A stretch of DNA of 64,000 nt from Planosporangium thailandense (GCF_011947195.1 NZ_JAATVY010000017.1:1-64000), one strand, 5' to 3'. Counted from the first letter of the stretch, positions 16,817 to 25,992 are shown. Translations and numbers: made by a program. Notes: generated by a model from the letters alone, not told the origin.

Positions 16817-19120
16817 TCAGGTCAGCACGAGCGACTGGGTGAGGTCGGCGGTCGAGCTGCCGCCGACGAAGATGTCGATGACGCCGGGCTCGACGAGCAG
16901 CTCCCCGGTGCCCGAGTTGCCGTAGAAGCCGACGTCGTCCGCGGCGAGACGGAACGTGATGGCGATCTGCTGCCCCGGGTCGAGCGTCACCCGCCGGAAG
17001 CCACGCAGCCGGCGCACCGGCTGGACGACGCTCGCCGCCCGGTGGCGCAGGTACAGCTGTACCACCTCGTCGCCGGCGCGCGGGCCGGTGTTGCGGACCC
17101 GCACCCCGACCTCGACCTGGGCGCCGGCGCGCAGCCGGGCCACCGCGATCCGGGCCGGGCGTACCGCCAGGTCCGAGATGGCGAAGGTGGTGTAACTGAG
17201 GCCGTACCCGAACGGGTAGAGCGGCCCGTCGGGCAGGTCGAGGTACTTCGAGGTGTCGCGGTTGTTCGGGTCGGCTGGCCTACCGGTGTTCTCGTGGTTG
17301 TAGTAGATCGGAACCTGGCCAACGTCGCGCGGGAAGGAGGCGGGGAGCCTGCCGCCCGGGTTCACGGCACCGAACAGTACGTCAGCCACGGCGTTGCCGC
17401 CCTCGACGCCCGGGTGCCACGCCTCGAGGATCGCGGGCGCGGCGGCGTCGACCCCGGCGAGGGTCAGTGGCCGGCCGTTGACGAGCACGACGACGAACGG
17501 TCGGCCGGTGGCCGCGATCGCCGACACCAGCGTCGCCTGCACGCCGGGCAGCCCGATGTCGCTGCGGGAGCCGCCCTCGCCGGTGAGGTCGGCGGATTCG
17601 CCGACCGCGACGACGGTCACGTCGGCGGCCCTGGCCGCCGCCACCGCCGCCGGGATGCCGCTTTCGTCGGTACCGGTGACCGCACAGCCGGCGGCGTAGG
17701 TGACGCGGGCGGCGGGCGCCGTGGCCCGGATCCCTTCGAGGATGGTGACCGGCGGAAACAGCCGTGCGCCCTTGGCCGCCCAGGTGCCGGCGAGGTCGGG
17801 AGCGTTGTCGCCGAGCGGGCCGACCACGGCGATCGAACCGACTCCGGTCGACAGCGGCAGCAGCGCGCCGGTGTTCTTCAGCAGCACCATGCAGCGGGCG
17901 GCGATGCGGCGGGCCGCGGCCCGGTCGGCGGGTGCCGGCGCCGTGATCTCCCGCGACTCGTCGACGTACGGCCGGTCGAACAGCCCGGCGCGCGCCTTCA
18001 CCCGCAGGATGCGCAGCACCGCGTCGTCGAGCCGGCGCATCGACAGCCTCCCTTCGGCCAGCAGCCGCTTGCCATGGGTGACGAACTCGGTGCTGACCAT
18101 CTCCATGTCCACCCCGGCGGTGAGCGCCAGCCGGGCGGCGTCGGCGCCGTCGGCCGCCGCCCCGTGAGTGATCAGCTCCGCCACGCCGGTGTAGTCGCTG
18201 ACCACGAAGCCGTCGAAGCCCCACTCCCCCCGCAGCACGTCGGTGAGCGTGTGCCGGTTGCCGTGGGCCGGCACTCCGTTGATCGTGTTGAAGGCGGCCA
18301 TCAGGGTGGCGGCGCCGGCCCGCACGGCGGCCCGGAACGGTGGCAGGTACAGGTTGCGCAGGCGCTGCTCGGAGACGTCCACGGTGTTGTAGTCGCGGCC
18401 GCCCTCGACGCCGCCGTACGCGACGTAGTGCTTGGCGCAGGCGGCCAGTCGGTCCGGGGCCGAGTAGTCGCCGCCCTGGTACCCGCGGGTCTTGGCGACC
18501 GCGAACGCCGAGGCGAGGTACGGATCCTCGCCGTACCCCTCGGCGACCCGTCCCCACCGCGGCTCGTGACTGACGTCGATCATCGGGGCGAAGGTCCACC
18601 GCAGCCCGGCCGAGCCCGCCTCCCGCGCCGCCACCGCGGCGTCGGTCGCGGCGACCTCCGGGTCGAAGCTCGCGGCCTGGGCCAGCGGGATCGGGAACGT
18701 CGTCAGGAAGCCGTGGATCACGTCGAACCCGAACAGCAGGGGGATGCCCAGCCGGGACTCCTCCACCGCGACCCGCTGCAACGCGTTGATGGCGGCGGCG
18801 GCGTCCAGGCCGAGCACCCCACCCAGCAGCCCGGCGCGCGCCGCGGCCGCCGCGTCGGCGGAGTTTCCGAGCGACTGTTGCAGTTGGCCCAGCTTCTCGT
18901 CCACGGTCATCCGCCGCAGCAGCCGGGCGAGGCGCGCGTCGAGCGCCGGGTCGGAGGTCGGGCGCGTGAGGTCGGGCCGGGGTGCGGCGCCGGCCACGGC
19001 GGGATCCGCGACCGCGCCGGCCGCTGCGCCGGCCGGATCCACGACCGCGCCGGCCGTTGCGCCGGCGACCACCGTCGCGCCCAGAGTCTTGAGAACACTT
19101 CGCCGCGTGAGGTCAGCCAT
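16817..19120 (-). CDS. Tat-exported GH3 beta-glucosidase (BglX-like)
   Basis: A 767-residue GH3 enzyme. The start DLTRRSVLKTLGATVVAG is a twin-arginine signal, so it should be exported folded. The Ala/Gly/Pro-rich stretch at residues 27-48 is partly duplicated (VVDPAGAAAGAVADPAVAGA). Family features follow in order: MTVDEKLGQLQQ, GFDVIHGF, WTFAPMIDVSHEPRWGR, K230-H231, nucleophile Asp309 in FVVSDYTG, and the C-terminal fibronectin-like domain with PFGYGLSYTTF. It most resembles periplasmic BglX-type beta-glucosidases. It is followed directly by a second GH3 gene (7-base gap), so the two are one transcript; the pair lies between two barrel-like paralogs. Confidence 0.92.
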   Translation of the reverse strand: MADLTRRSVLKTLGATVVAGATAGAVVDPAGAAAGAVADPAVAGAAPRPDLTRPTSDPALDARLARLLRRMTVDEKLGQLQQSLGNSADAAAAARAGLLGGVLGLDAAAAINALQRVAVEESRLGIPLLFGFDVIHGFLTTFPIPLAQAASFDPEVAATDAAVAAREAGSAGLRWTFAPMIDVSHEPRWGRVAEGYGEDPYLASAFAVAKTRGYQGGDYSAPDRLAACAKHYVAYGGVEGGRDYNTVDVSEQRLRNLYLPPFRAAVRAGAATLMAAFNTINGVPAHGNRHTLTDVLRGEWGFDGFVVSDYTGVAELITHGAAADGADAARLALTAGVDMEMVSTEFVTHGKRLLAEGRLSMRRLDDAVLRILRVKARAGLFDRPYVDESREITAPAPADRAAARRIAARCMVLLKNTGALLPLSTGVGSIAVVGPLGDNAPDLAGTWAAKGARLFPPVTILEGIRATAPAARVTYAAGCAVTGTDESGIPAAVAAARAADVTVVAVGESADLTGEGGSRSDIGLPGVQATLVSAIAATGRPFVVVLVNGRPLTLAGVDAAAPAILEAWHPGVEGGNAVADVLFGAVNPGGRLPASFPRDVGQVPIYYNHENTGRPADPNNRDTSKYLDLPDGPLYPFGYGLSYTTFAISDLAVRPARIAVARLRAGAQVEVGVRVRNTGPRAGDEVVQLYLRHRAASVVQPVRRLRGFRRVTLDPGQQIAITFRLAADDVGFYGNSGTGELLVEPGVIDIFVGGSSTADLTQSLVLT

Positions 19121-19265
19121 GCCAGGATCCCCTCGGGCTCACCAATGAGAGCACGACGTTAGGCAGGTCCGCGTGGCCGGACAACACACTGATTGATTTA
19201 CATTAATGGTTGCTAAAAAGGACCGAATCTGACCGGTTCAGCGTTGCCAGAGCGTCACCGAACAA
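19121..19265 (-). promoter_or_regulatory. Promoter region of the GH3 gene pair
   Basis: A 145-base gap with an AT-rich island at 19185-19225 (TGATTGATTTACATTAATGG, then TTGCTAAAAAGG). This island is unusual against the GC-rich background and is the likely promoter/operator of the minus-strand GH3 operon. It includes the 8-base palindrome CATTAATG. The upstream gene on the same strand stops at 19266. Confidence 0.4.
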
Positions 19266-20381
19266 TTACCGTCCGGTTTTGAGTCCCGCCTCCGGGTCCA
19301 GCGCGAAATCGACCTCGCCGGCGGGGGAACCCTCCACCTTCACGATGTTGTATCCGAAGTAGACGGTTCCGCGCGGGCGCGGGCGGCAGGACCGGTAGAA
19401 CCGGGTCGTCGCCAGGAGCGCCCGGAGCTTCGCCGCGCGGTCGCGCACCAGCCCGGCCGCCTGACCCGACACCGCCGTGTGGAATCCGTACTCGACCACG
19501 ACCGGCGCGGCACCGTACTGGCCACGGAACCGGTCGACGATCCGCCGCAACCCCGCACGGTTGATGAGGACCGCGTCGGGCGAGCGCGCGTCGGGCACCG
19601 GCCCGGCGGGGTAGCTGTAGTTGGTCAGGACGTAGCCGTCGGGGTGGGCGGGCGCGTACGACGGCAGGTCGTAGCTGGCATCCCAGCCGTAGAAGACGCC
19701 CAGAAACACCCGGGCGGCCGGAAAGCCGTTACCGGCGAGCACCGCCCGGACCCCCGCGACGAGCGTCCGCGCGTACTCGGACTGCCGCCGCTTCGACACC
19801 GTGGAGTTGACGCCGTCGACGCGACCCTGCACCACGGGGTCGTCCACGGGCATGTTGAGCATGACGTACGCGATACTCTCGCGCCGGCCCGGCGCCGACA
19901 CGTACGCCAGGAGCCGGCGGTAGGCGCCCACGACGGCCTCGGCATCGCCGGGCCGGAACGCGAAGGTGGCTGTGTCGTAACCCTCGACGCGCACGACGGC
20001 CGACATGCCGAGCCGCCGCAGGTGCGCGAAGAGCAGATCCTTGCGCGCCTGTCCGCCGTCGGGGTCGAAGTCCTCCAACCCGTACAGGCTGACGGTGTTG
20101 ACGTGGTACCGGTCCCGCATGGTTTGCAGGTCGCGGCCGAGCCCGACGCCCGCGTCCGGCACCAGCCGCAGGTCGAGCGCCGCGCCCTGGATGAACCGGC
20201 TCGCCGGGCGCGGGTCCGGGTACGGCGTCAGGACGCCACCCGCGCACCCGTCGGTGCGGCAGGCCGGACCGGGCACCGGCCGCGCGTCGCCACCCGGAAG
20301 CGTCACGACCGCGATCGCCTCCAGCACCACGGCGAGCAGGAGCGCCGAGGCGCGCAGCGGTGCGACCGGGCCACGACCCAC
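19266..20381 (-). CDS. Exported barrel-like putative glycosidase (paralog B)
   Basis: A 371-residue protein with an N-terminal hydrophobic signal or anchor (SALLLAVVLEAIAVV). The body matches the protein starting at 13420 over nearly its whole length: TMRDRYHVNTVSLYGLEDF, MLNMPVDDP, GVFYGWDASYDLPSYAP, LTNYSYP, QYGAAPVVVEYGFHT and YFGYN. The alternating strand/helix pattern suggests a TIM barrel acting on carbohydrate outside the cell; the family is not recognised. I chose the GTG at 20381 because GGAGG lies six bases before it; an ATG at 20405 is possible. The gene diverges from the glycosyltransferase gene across about 600 bases, which links it to polysaccharide metabolism by context only. 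Confidence 0.65.
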   Translation of the reverse strand: MGRGPVAPLRASALLLAVVLEAIAVVTLPGGDARPVPGPACRTDGCAGGVLTPYPDPRPASRFIQGAALDLRLVPDAGVGLGRDLQTMRDRYHVNTVSLYGLEDFDPDGGQARKDLLFAHLRRLGMSAVVRVEGYDTATFAFRPGDAEAVVGAYRRLLAYVSAPGRRESIAYVMLNMPVDDPVVQGRVDGVNSTVSKRRQSEYARTLVAGVRAVLAGNGFPAARVFLGVFYGWDASYDLPSYAPAHPDGYVLTNYSYPAGPVPDARSPDAVLINRAGLRRIVDRFRGQYGAAPVVVEYGFHTAVSGQAAGLVRDRAAKLRALLATTRFYRSCRPRPRGTVYFGYNIVKVEGSPAGEVDFALDPEAGLKTGR

Positions 20382-20989
20382 CTCGCCCCTCCCCCCGCCC
20401 GGCATCCATGCCGCCGACGGCCGGTTCCACCCTAGCCGCCGACCGCCGGCGCCGGCACGGCGGTGACGGCCGGCGAAACGAATGCCGAAATCGTGGCGGC
20501 CAGCCTCCCCGGCGGCCCGGTCGCTTGCACATTCGAGCATATTCGATACCCCCCTGAACGCTTTACGGGCGGGCAACCGGCCGTTCAATCATCCGGCACG
20601 CAAGGCCTGTCACGGCGGGTCGACCTGTCGTAATGCCGAACGCGCGGAATACGTCTGTTGCCTTTTGTTTTCCGACTGCACACCAAACGCTTCGGCATTG
20701 GTGGTGAGCTATGCCACACCGGTTTATCCGGAGCAGCCGGCCCGATAGTCTCGGCGTCGCGACCACGTCGTGGAGCAAATCCGTGGGGCGGCCATAGTGA
20801 CCGTCCGCCCGTAGCGCACCGCTATTCGCCCACCAACTCCGATCAAAAGAGTCGGGTGCCGAGCAAGCACGTCCTCAGCCAACGACCAGAAAGCAGGTAT
20901 CCGCATGCGAAGAAACGCGTACCAATGCCCTCACCGGCCAACAGAAACCGTGGAAGACCGATACCCGCACCAGCTCCGAAAGGATTGGC
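20382..20989. promoter_or_regulatory. 608-base divergent regulatory region with structured leader
   Basis: No gene is supported here. The 9-mer AATGCCGAA occurs at 20481-20489 and 20632-20640, and inverted at 20691-20699. Two hairpins lie downstream: CCAC-GTC-GTGG (20763-20773) and GGGCGG/CCGCCC with a 13-base loop (20786-20810). The segment 20570-20610 partly resembles the first half of a cyclic-di-GMP-I (GEMM) riboswitch, with GGGCAACCGG then CCGGCACGCAAGGCC, but no GNRA loop and no clear second half are seen. The region therefore probably holds the promoters of the barrel-like gene (minus) and of the glycosyltransferase gene (plus), the latter with a leader of 200-400 bases. Confidence 0.5.
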
Positions 20990-22567
20990 GTGAAGAAGTC
21001 ATCCCGCGTCTACGTGCTCATCCTGGGATTGTGGGCGGTGACCATTTCGCTCGCCGTGCCGGCCGTCGTCGAGCAGGTGGAGCTGGCCATGCACCGCCAC
21101 TGGTACCTCGGCGCGCTGACCGCCGCCAGCGGGCTCTTCATCGCCTACTTCTGGCTCAACGGCGTCAAGGACATCGTGTACACCCTGTACTACCACCTGA
21201 TCTATCGGCGCCGGACCGCTGACGTCCCACGGCGGGGCGCAGCGGCCGACCCGCCGCGCGTCGTGCTGGTCTACTGCACCTGCAACGACTTCTCCGCCGA
21301 GAGCCTGCGGGTCAGCATGCGCCAGCGGTATCCGAACTACGAGACCGTGATCCTGGACGACTCGCGGGACCCGCGGTACCTGGCCGAGATCGACCGGTTC
21401 GCCGCCGAGCACGGGATCCGGGTGGTCCGTCGCGCGGACCGGTCCGGCTTCAAGGCCGGCAACCTCAACAACTTCCTGCGCACCGCCGATTTCGACTACT
21501 TCGTGATCCTGGACAGCGACGAGATAATTCCCCCCGACTACATCGACCGCAGCCTGGACTACTTCGCGCATTACGGCAACGCCGGCATCGTACAGGCAAA
21601 TCATGTCGCCACCCGCAACCGCAACCGGTTCATGCGCGTGTTCTCCATCGGGGTAGACTCTCATTGGATCGCCTACCAGAGCGTCAAGAACCAGCACGGG
21701 TTCCTCTCCCTACTCGGGCACGGCGCAATGGTCAGTCGTGAATGCTACCGGGCGGCCGGCGGATTCCCGCACGTGGTCGCGGAGGACCTTTGCTTCTCCA
21801 TCGCGGCGCGCAATGCCGGATATTACACCGTCTTCGCACCGGACATCGAATGCGAGGAGGAGTACCCGGTCAACTACCTCGCCTTCAAGAAGCGCCACTC
21901 GAAATGGACCCAGGGCAACATGGAGTTCATCAAGAAATACACCTGGACCATTCAGCGCTCGGCCATGACCTGGTTCGAAAAGCTCGACATCTACCTGTTC
22001 ACCTACAGCCTTCCGCTGACCGCGCTCTTCTCGCTGTACGTGGCGATCCACGTGGTCATCCTGCCGGCGCTGCACTACTCGGTGATCTATCCGCTCTGGA
22101 TGCTCGCGCCGACCGTCGCGTTCCTGCTCGCACCCATGCTCAACGATGCGATCTTCCATTTCCGGCGGATGCGCAAGACCGCCCTGCTGTCGTACCTCGC
22201 GCACACGATCCTGCTCTACGGATCCATGTACTTCATCAGCCTGCGCTCGTCGATATCGTCGGCGTTCGGCAAGTCGACCTTCATCGTCACGCCCAAGGAG
22301 GACCACCGCACCAGCCTCCGCGAGGCCCTGCGGATCAACCGGGGCGAGATGGTGTTCGGGGTCGGTCTCGCCGCGACCGCGCTGGCGCTCACCGACAGCG
22401 TGTTGCCGGTGCTGCTGCTGGCGGTCCCGTCGGTGTTCTGCTTCTACCTGGCGCTCATGCACAACGCCACGCCCGCTTCGGGCGGACCGCTGCCTCCGCT
22501 CACCCACACGCCCGCCCCTGTCGATCGCGTGGCGATCGAGGAACCGGTGGGTGTCGGGGCCGAATAG
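20990..22567 (+). CDS. Membrane family-2 glycosyltransferase (polysaccharide synthase-like)
   Basis: A 525-residue integral membrane glycosyltransferase of the cellulose/hyaluronan synthase type. Two N-terminal helices (about residues 6-26 and 40-60) precede a cytosolic GT2 domain with the acidic motifs VILDDS, FVILDSDE (DxD) and VVAEDLCFS (catalytic base region). The acceptor motif usually written QxxRW appears as KKRHSKWTQGN. Four to six C-terminal helices follow, with KSTFIVTPKED like the TFxVTxK stretch of cellulose synthases. No PilZ domain is present. The GTG start has AAAGGA six bases upstream. The nearby exported GH3 and barrel-like genes suggest a synthase plus processing hydrolases. 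The polymer is unknown. Confidence 0.85.
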   Translation: MKKSSRVYVLILGLWAVTISLAVPAVVEQVELAMHRHWYLGALTAASGLFIAYFWLNGVKDIVYTLYYHLIYRRRTADVPRRGAAADPPRVVLVYCTCNDFSAESLRVSMRQRYPNYETVILDDSRDPRYLAEIDRFAAEHGIRVVRRADRSGFKAGNLNNFLRTADFDYFVILDSDEIIPPDYIDRSLDYFAHYGNAGIVQANHVATRNRNRFMRVFSIGVDSHWIAYQSVKNQHGFLSLLGHGAMVSRECYRAAGGFPHVVAEDLCFSIAARNAGYYTVFAPDIECEEEYPVNYLAFKKRHSKWTQGNMEFIKKYTWTIQRSAMTWFEKLDIYLFTYSLPLTALFSLYVAIHVVILPALHYSVIYPLWMLAPTVAFLLAPMLNDAIFHFRRMRKTALLSYLAHTILLYGSMYFISLRSSISSAFGKSTFIVTPKEDHRTSLREALRINRGEMVFGVGLAATALALTDSVLPVLLLAVPSVFCFYLALMHNATPASGGPLPPLTHTPAPVDRVAIEEPVGVGAE

Positions 22568-22593
22568 GCCGCGCTGCTGATCTCGACTGGCTG

Positions 22594-22624
22594 CCGCCCG
22601 GCCGACCATGGGTAGGCCGGGCGG
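22594..22624. terminator. Bidirectional hairpin terminator
   Basis: A perfect 10-base inverted repeat, CCGCCCGGCC and GGCCGGGCGG, with an 11-base loop lies between the convergent ends of the glycosyltransferase gene (stop 22567) and the glycerol kinase gene (stop 22654). There is no T-tract, which is common for actinobacterial terminators. Confidence 0.75.
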
Positions 22625-22653
22625 TTCGCGAGTCATCCAGCCAGCGCTGAAGA

Positions 22654-24165
22654 TCACGCCAGCGGTTGTTTGATCCAGCCGAACGCGCGCTCCACGGCGC
22701 GCTGCCAGTTGTCGTACTCCTGCGCGCGCCGCTGCGGGTCCATGGCCGGCAGCCACTGGCCGGCGCGGTGCCAGTTCTGGCGCAGCCCCTCCAGATCCGG
22801 CCAGTAGCCCACGGCCAGGCCGGCGGCGTACGCCGCACCGAGGGAGACCGTCTCGGCGACCATCGGCCGTACGACCGGCACGTCGAGGACATCGGCGATG
22901 AACTGCATGAGCAGGTTGTCCGAGGTCATCCCACCGTCGACCTTGAGCGTACGCAGCGCCAACCCGGAGTCGGCGTTCATCGCGTCGACCACCTCGCGGG
23001 TCTGCCAGCCGGTCGCCTCCAGCACGGCGCGCGCCAGGTGGCCCTTGGTGATGTACGAGGTGAGGCCGACGATGACACCGCGGGCCTCGCTGCGCCAGTG
23101 CGGCGCGAACAGCCCGGAGAAGGCGGGCACGATATAGCACCCGCCGTTGTTGTCCACGCTGCGGGCGAGGGTCTCGATCTCCGGTGCGGTGCTGATGAGC
23201 TCCAGCCGGTCGCGGAACCACTGGACGAGGGAGCCGGCGATGGCGATCGGCCCTTCGAGGGCGTACACCGGCGCCTCGCCGTCGATCCGGTAGCCCACCG
23301 TGCTCAACAGGCCGTGGGTGGAGCGTACGAGCTCGCGGCCGGTGTTGAGGAGCAGGAAGCCGCCGGTGCCGTACGTGCACTTCGCCTCGCCGGGGGCGAA
23401 GCAGGTCTGCCCGAAGAGCGCCGCCTGCTGGTCGCCGAGCGCGGCGGCGATCTCCACGCCGGGCAGCACGGTGCGGGACGTGCCGTACACCTGCGCCGAC
23501 GACCGGATCTCGGGCAGCATCGACGCCGGGATCCCGAAGAACGACAGCAGATAGGGGTCCCATTCGAGGGTCGTGATGTCCATCAGCATCGTGCGGCTGG
23601 CGTTGGTGACGTCGGTGATGTGGATGCCCCCCTCCGGGCCTCCGGTGAGGTTCCACACCAGCCAGGTCTCCATGGTGCCGAAAAGGACATCGCCGCGCTC
23701 GGCCCGTTCTCGCAGACCGGGTGTGTTGTCGAGCATCCACCGGATGCGCGGGCCGGAGAAGTACGTGGCGAGCGGCAGCCCGGACCGTTGCGACACGGCC
23801 TCGACGCCCGGGACGCGGGCAAGCTCGTCGACCAGCGAGTCGGTCCGGGTGTCCTGCCACACGATCGCGTTGCCGTACGGCACGCCGGTCCGCCGGTCCC
23901 AGAGCACGGTGGTCTCCCGCTGGTTGGCGATGCCGATGGCGGCGATCTGCTCGGGGCCGGCGCCCGCCTGCGCGACCGCGCGCGGCACGATCCGCTCCAC
24001 GTTGCGCCAGATCTCGGTCGCGTCGTGCTCGACCCAGCCGGGTTTCGGAAAGTACTGCTGATGTTCGCGCTGGACCACGGAGACCAGTTGGCCGCGGCGG
24101 TCGAAGACGATGCACCGGGTGGAGGTGGTGCCCTGGTCAATGGAGACGACGTAGCGCTCGGGCAT
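22654..24165 (-). CDS. glpK: Glycerol kinase, copy 1
   Basis: A 503-residue FGGY-family kinase making sn-glycerol-3-phosphate from glycerol and ATP. The N-terminal phosphate-binding [15 protein letters not shown], the [14 protein letters not shown] stretch, [10 protein letters not shown], and the second ATPase motif [12 protein letters not shown] are present, and the C-terminal [10 protein letters not shown] motif is intact. I use the ATG at 24165; a GTG at 24177 is possible but has no ribosome site. It lies 33 bases downstream of the IclR-family gene on the same strand. A second, diverged glycerol kinase is at 25993-27510. Confidence 0.95.
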   Translation of the reverse strand: MPERYVVSIDQGTTSTRCIVFDRRGQLVSVVQREHQQYFPKPGWVEHDATEIWRNVERIVPRAVAQAGAGPEQIAAIGIANQRETTVLWDRRTGVPYGNAIVWQDTRTDSLVDELARVPGVEAVSQRSGLPLATYFSGPRIRWMLDNTPGLRERAERGDVLFGTMETWLVWNLTGGPEGGIHITDVTNASRTMLMDITTLEWDPYLLSFFGIPASMLPEIRSSAQVYGTSRTVLPGVEIAAALGDQQAALFGQTCFAPGEAKCTYGTGGFLLLNTGRELVRSTHGLLSTVGYRIDGEAPVYALEGPIAIAGSLVQWFRDRLELISTAPEIETLARSVDNNGGCYIVPAFSGLFAPHWRSEARGVIVGLTSYITKGHLARAVLEATGWQTREVVDAMNADSGLALRTLKVDGGMTSDNLLMQFIADVLDVPVVRPMVAETVSLGAAYAAGLAVGYWPDLEGLRQNWHRAGQWLPAMDPQRRAQEYDNWQRAVERAFGWIKQPLA

Positions 24166-24198
24166 GGCTGTTCTCACTTCGAGCCGGAGGGGTGGAGG

Positions 24199-24966
24199 TC
24201 ACCATCGCGCGGCTCCCAGGTCCCGGGAGACCGCGCGCGCGGCGTCGCGGACGTACGCGACGAGGGTCGGGTTGGGCTGGCCTTTGGTGTCGCAGATGCG
24301 CTCCACGGCGCCGGACACGCCGATGGCGCCGACCACGAGCCCGCCGTACCCCCGGATCGGCGCGGCGATGCCGGCCTCACCGACGGTCATCTCCTCGACC
24401 TCGGCACCCCAGCCGGCGTCCCGGACGGCGGCGAGCGCGCGGGCGAGCGCGCGGGGGTTGACGAGGGTACGGCGGCTGTAGGGCTCCAGTTCGCCCCGCA
24501 GGACGGTCGCCGCGGTGCTCGCGTCGTAGGCGAGCAGCACCTTTCCCAGCGCCGTCGCGTGCAGCGGCAGCAGTGCTCCGACGTCGAGGGTCTGCAGGCT
24601 GTCGTCGGGCCGGAACACGTGGTGCACGACGAGCACCTTGCCTTCCAGCAGCGTGCCGATCCGTACCGCCTCCCCGCTGCGGGCGGCGAGCGGGTCGGCC
24701 CAGTTGATCGAGCGTGATCGCAGTTCGTTGACGTCGAGGTAGCTGGTGCCCAGGTGCAGCAGCGCCGCGCCGAGCTGGTACTTGCCCGACGTCTTGTCCT
24801 GTTCGACGAAGCCGACCGCCTGCAGCGTGCGCAGGATCCCGTGCGCCGTGCCCTTCGGCAGGTCGAGCGAGCGCGCGATCTCCCCGACGCCGAGCCGACC
24901 GGCGCTGCTGGCGAGCAGCCGCAGGATCGCGGCTGCCCGCTCGATGGACTGAACCAGACCTGGCAC
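24199..24966 (-). CDS. IclR-family regulator of glycerol genes (GylR-like)
   Basis: A 255-residue regulator: an N-terminal winged helix (about residues 3-65, SIERAAAILRLL, LPKGTAHGILRTLQAVGFV) and a C-terminal effector-binding domain (about 75-250, with ATALGKVLLA and GGLVVGAIGVSGA). It is divergent from glpF and directly upstream of one glpK, so it most likely controls both in response to glycerol or glycerol-3-phosphate, as GylR does in Streptomyces. I chose the GTG at 24966 from domain alignment; no ribosome site is visible, so the mRNA may be leaderless. The longer open frame upstream does not look like protein. Confidence 0.88.
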   Translation of the reverse strand: MPGLVQSIERAAAILRLLASSAGRLGVGEIARSLDLPKGTAHGILRTLQAVGFVEQDKTSGKYQLGAALLHLGTSYLDVNELRSRSINWADPLAARSGEAVRIGTLLEGKVLVVHHVFRPDDSLQTLDVGALLPLHATALGKVLLAYDASTAATVLRGELEPYSRRTLVNPRALARALAAVRDAGWGAEVEEMTVGEAGIAAPIRGYGGLVVGAIGVSGAVERICDTKGQPNPTLVAYVRDAARAVSRDLGAARW

Positions 24967-24975
24967 GCGCCGGAT

Positions 24976-25011
24976 GTTAACAACGTTCGATTGCTCGCAA
25001 CAGTGTTCGAC
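24976..25011. promoter_or_regulatory. Candidate IclR-type operator
   Basis: Immediately upstream of the regulator start lies an AT-richer block with GTTAAC, AACGTT, the inverted repeat TTGC-TC-GCAA (24991-25000) and two direct GTTCGA copies 20 bases apart (24985 and 25005). The position between divergent regulator and target genes fits an autoregulatory operator. The exact half-sites are my guess. Confidence 0.5.
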
Positions 25012-25029
25012 AATGCCGACCCCGGTTCG

Positions 25030-25059
25030 TTGACCCGCCTCCCGCGCGCTCCCTACCGT
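25030..25059 (+). promoter_or_regulatory. Predicted glpF promoter
   Basis: TTGACC (25030-25035) and TACCGT (25054-25059) are separated by 18 bases, a good match to housekeeping-type -35 and -10 boxes. It lies 38 bases before the glpF ATG, downstream of the candidate IclR operator. Confidence 0.55.
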
Positions 25060-25096
25060 CGGCACCCACTGATGGACATCACATCGAGGAGGAAAA

Positions 25097-25930
25097 ATGG
25101 CGTGGCTCAAGAGTCGGGGGCTCCTCGGCGAACTGGCGGCCGAGTTCGCCGGCACAATGATCTTGATTCTGTTCGGCGTCGGCGTCGTGGCGCAGGTCGT
25201 CGCCGGCGGCCTCGGCAACCACGACAGCATCAGCTGGGGCTGGGGGCTCGGCGTCGCGCTCGCGGTCTACGTCGCCGGCCGGATCAGCGGGGCGCACCTC
25301 AACCCCGCGGTCACGATCGCGCTGGCCGCCTTCAAAGGCTTCTCCTGGCGCAAGGTGCTCCCCTACTCCCTGGCGCAGACCGCGGGCGCGTTCGTCGCCG
25401 CGCTGCTGGTGCGCTGGAACTACAGCGAGGTGCTGTCCAAACTGGACCCAGGTCACACGGTCAAGACGCAGGGCGTGTTCTCCACGCTGCCGGGCAACGG
25501 GACCCTGCCGGTCGGGCAATGGGGCGCGTTAAGAGACCAGATCATCGGTACCGCGATCCTGCTGTTCGTCGTCATCGCCGTCACCGACCTGCGCAACACC
25601 GCGCCCGCCGCCAACCTGGCCCCGATCGTCGTCGGGCTGATCGTGGTCGCGATCGGCATGGCCTGGGGTACCGACGCCGGGTACGCGATCAACCCGGCCC
25701 GTGACTTCGGCCCGCGCCTGGCCTCATTCGTGACCGGTTACCACTCCGCCTTCCACGACCAGTACGGAGGGCTCTACTTCTGGGTGCCGATCGCCGGCCC
25801 GATCGTCGGCGGCCTCCTCGGCGCGGGCGCCTACGAGGCGCTCGTCGGCCGCTTCCTGCCCAAGGACGAAGCGGCGAACGTCCCGGCCGAACCCGCCGAA
25901 CCCGGACGGGTTCCGGCCGAAGCCATCTGA
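25097..25930 (+). CDS. glpF: Glycerol uptake facilitator (aquaglyceroporin)
   Basis: A 277-residue MIP-family channel for passive glycerol entry. Both pore motifs are present: NPA at residues 69-71 ([10 protein letters not shown]) and at 199-201 ([12 protein letters not shown]). Asp203 after the second NPA is typical of glycerol facilitators rather than water channels. Six membrane helices are expected. The ATG follows a strong GAGGAGG ribosome site. glpK and glpD follow on the same strand with gaps of 62 and 79 bases, forming a glpFKD operon divergent from the IclR regulator. Confidence 0.95.
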   Translation: MAWLKSRGLLGELAAEFAGTMILILFGVGVVAQVVAGGLGNHDSISWGWGLGVALAVYVAGRISGAHLNPAVTIALAAFKGFSWRKVLPYSLAQTAGAFVAALLVRWNYSEVLSKLDPGHTVKTQGVFSTLPGNGTLPVGQWGALRDQIIGTAILLFVVIAVTDLRNTAPAANLAPIVVGLIVVAIGMAWGTDAGYAINPARDFGPRLASFVTGYHSAFHDQYGGLYFWVPIAGPIVGGLLGAGAYEALVGRFLPKDEAANVPAEPAEPGRVPAEAI

Positions 25931-25992
25931 CCCGCCACACACATCGACCGACCCCCCAACGACCATCCCCCGAAAGGACTTGGAGGAATCGC

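Noticed and set aside
16787-19162. Plus-strand open frame of about 790 codons antisense to the GH3 gene
   Set aside because: Composition is that of a shadow frame; the opposite strand carries a complete GH3 enzyme with all catalytic motifs.
20700-20990. c-di-AMP (ydaO) or cobalamin riboswitch in the glycosyltransferase leader
   Set aside because: The conserved blocks of those classes are absent; only generic hairpins are seen.
21710-24115. Minus-strand open frame of about 800 codons spanning the glycosyltransferase and glpK genes
   Set aside because: It crosses two well-supported genes and reads as low-complexity Arg-rich sequence.
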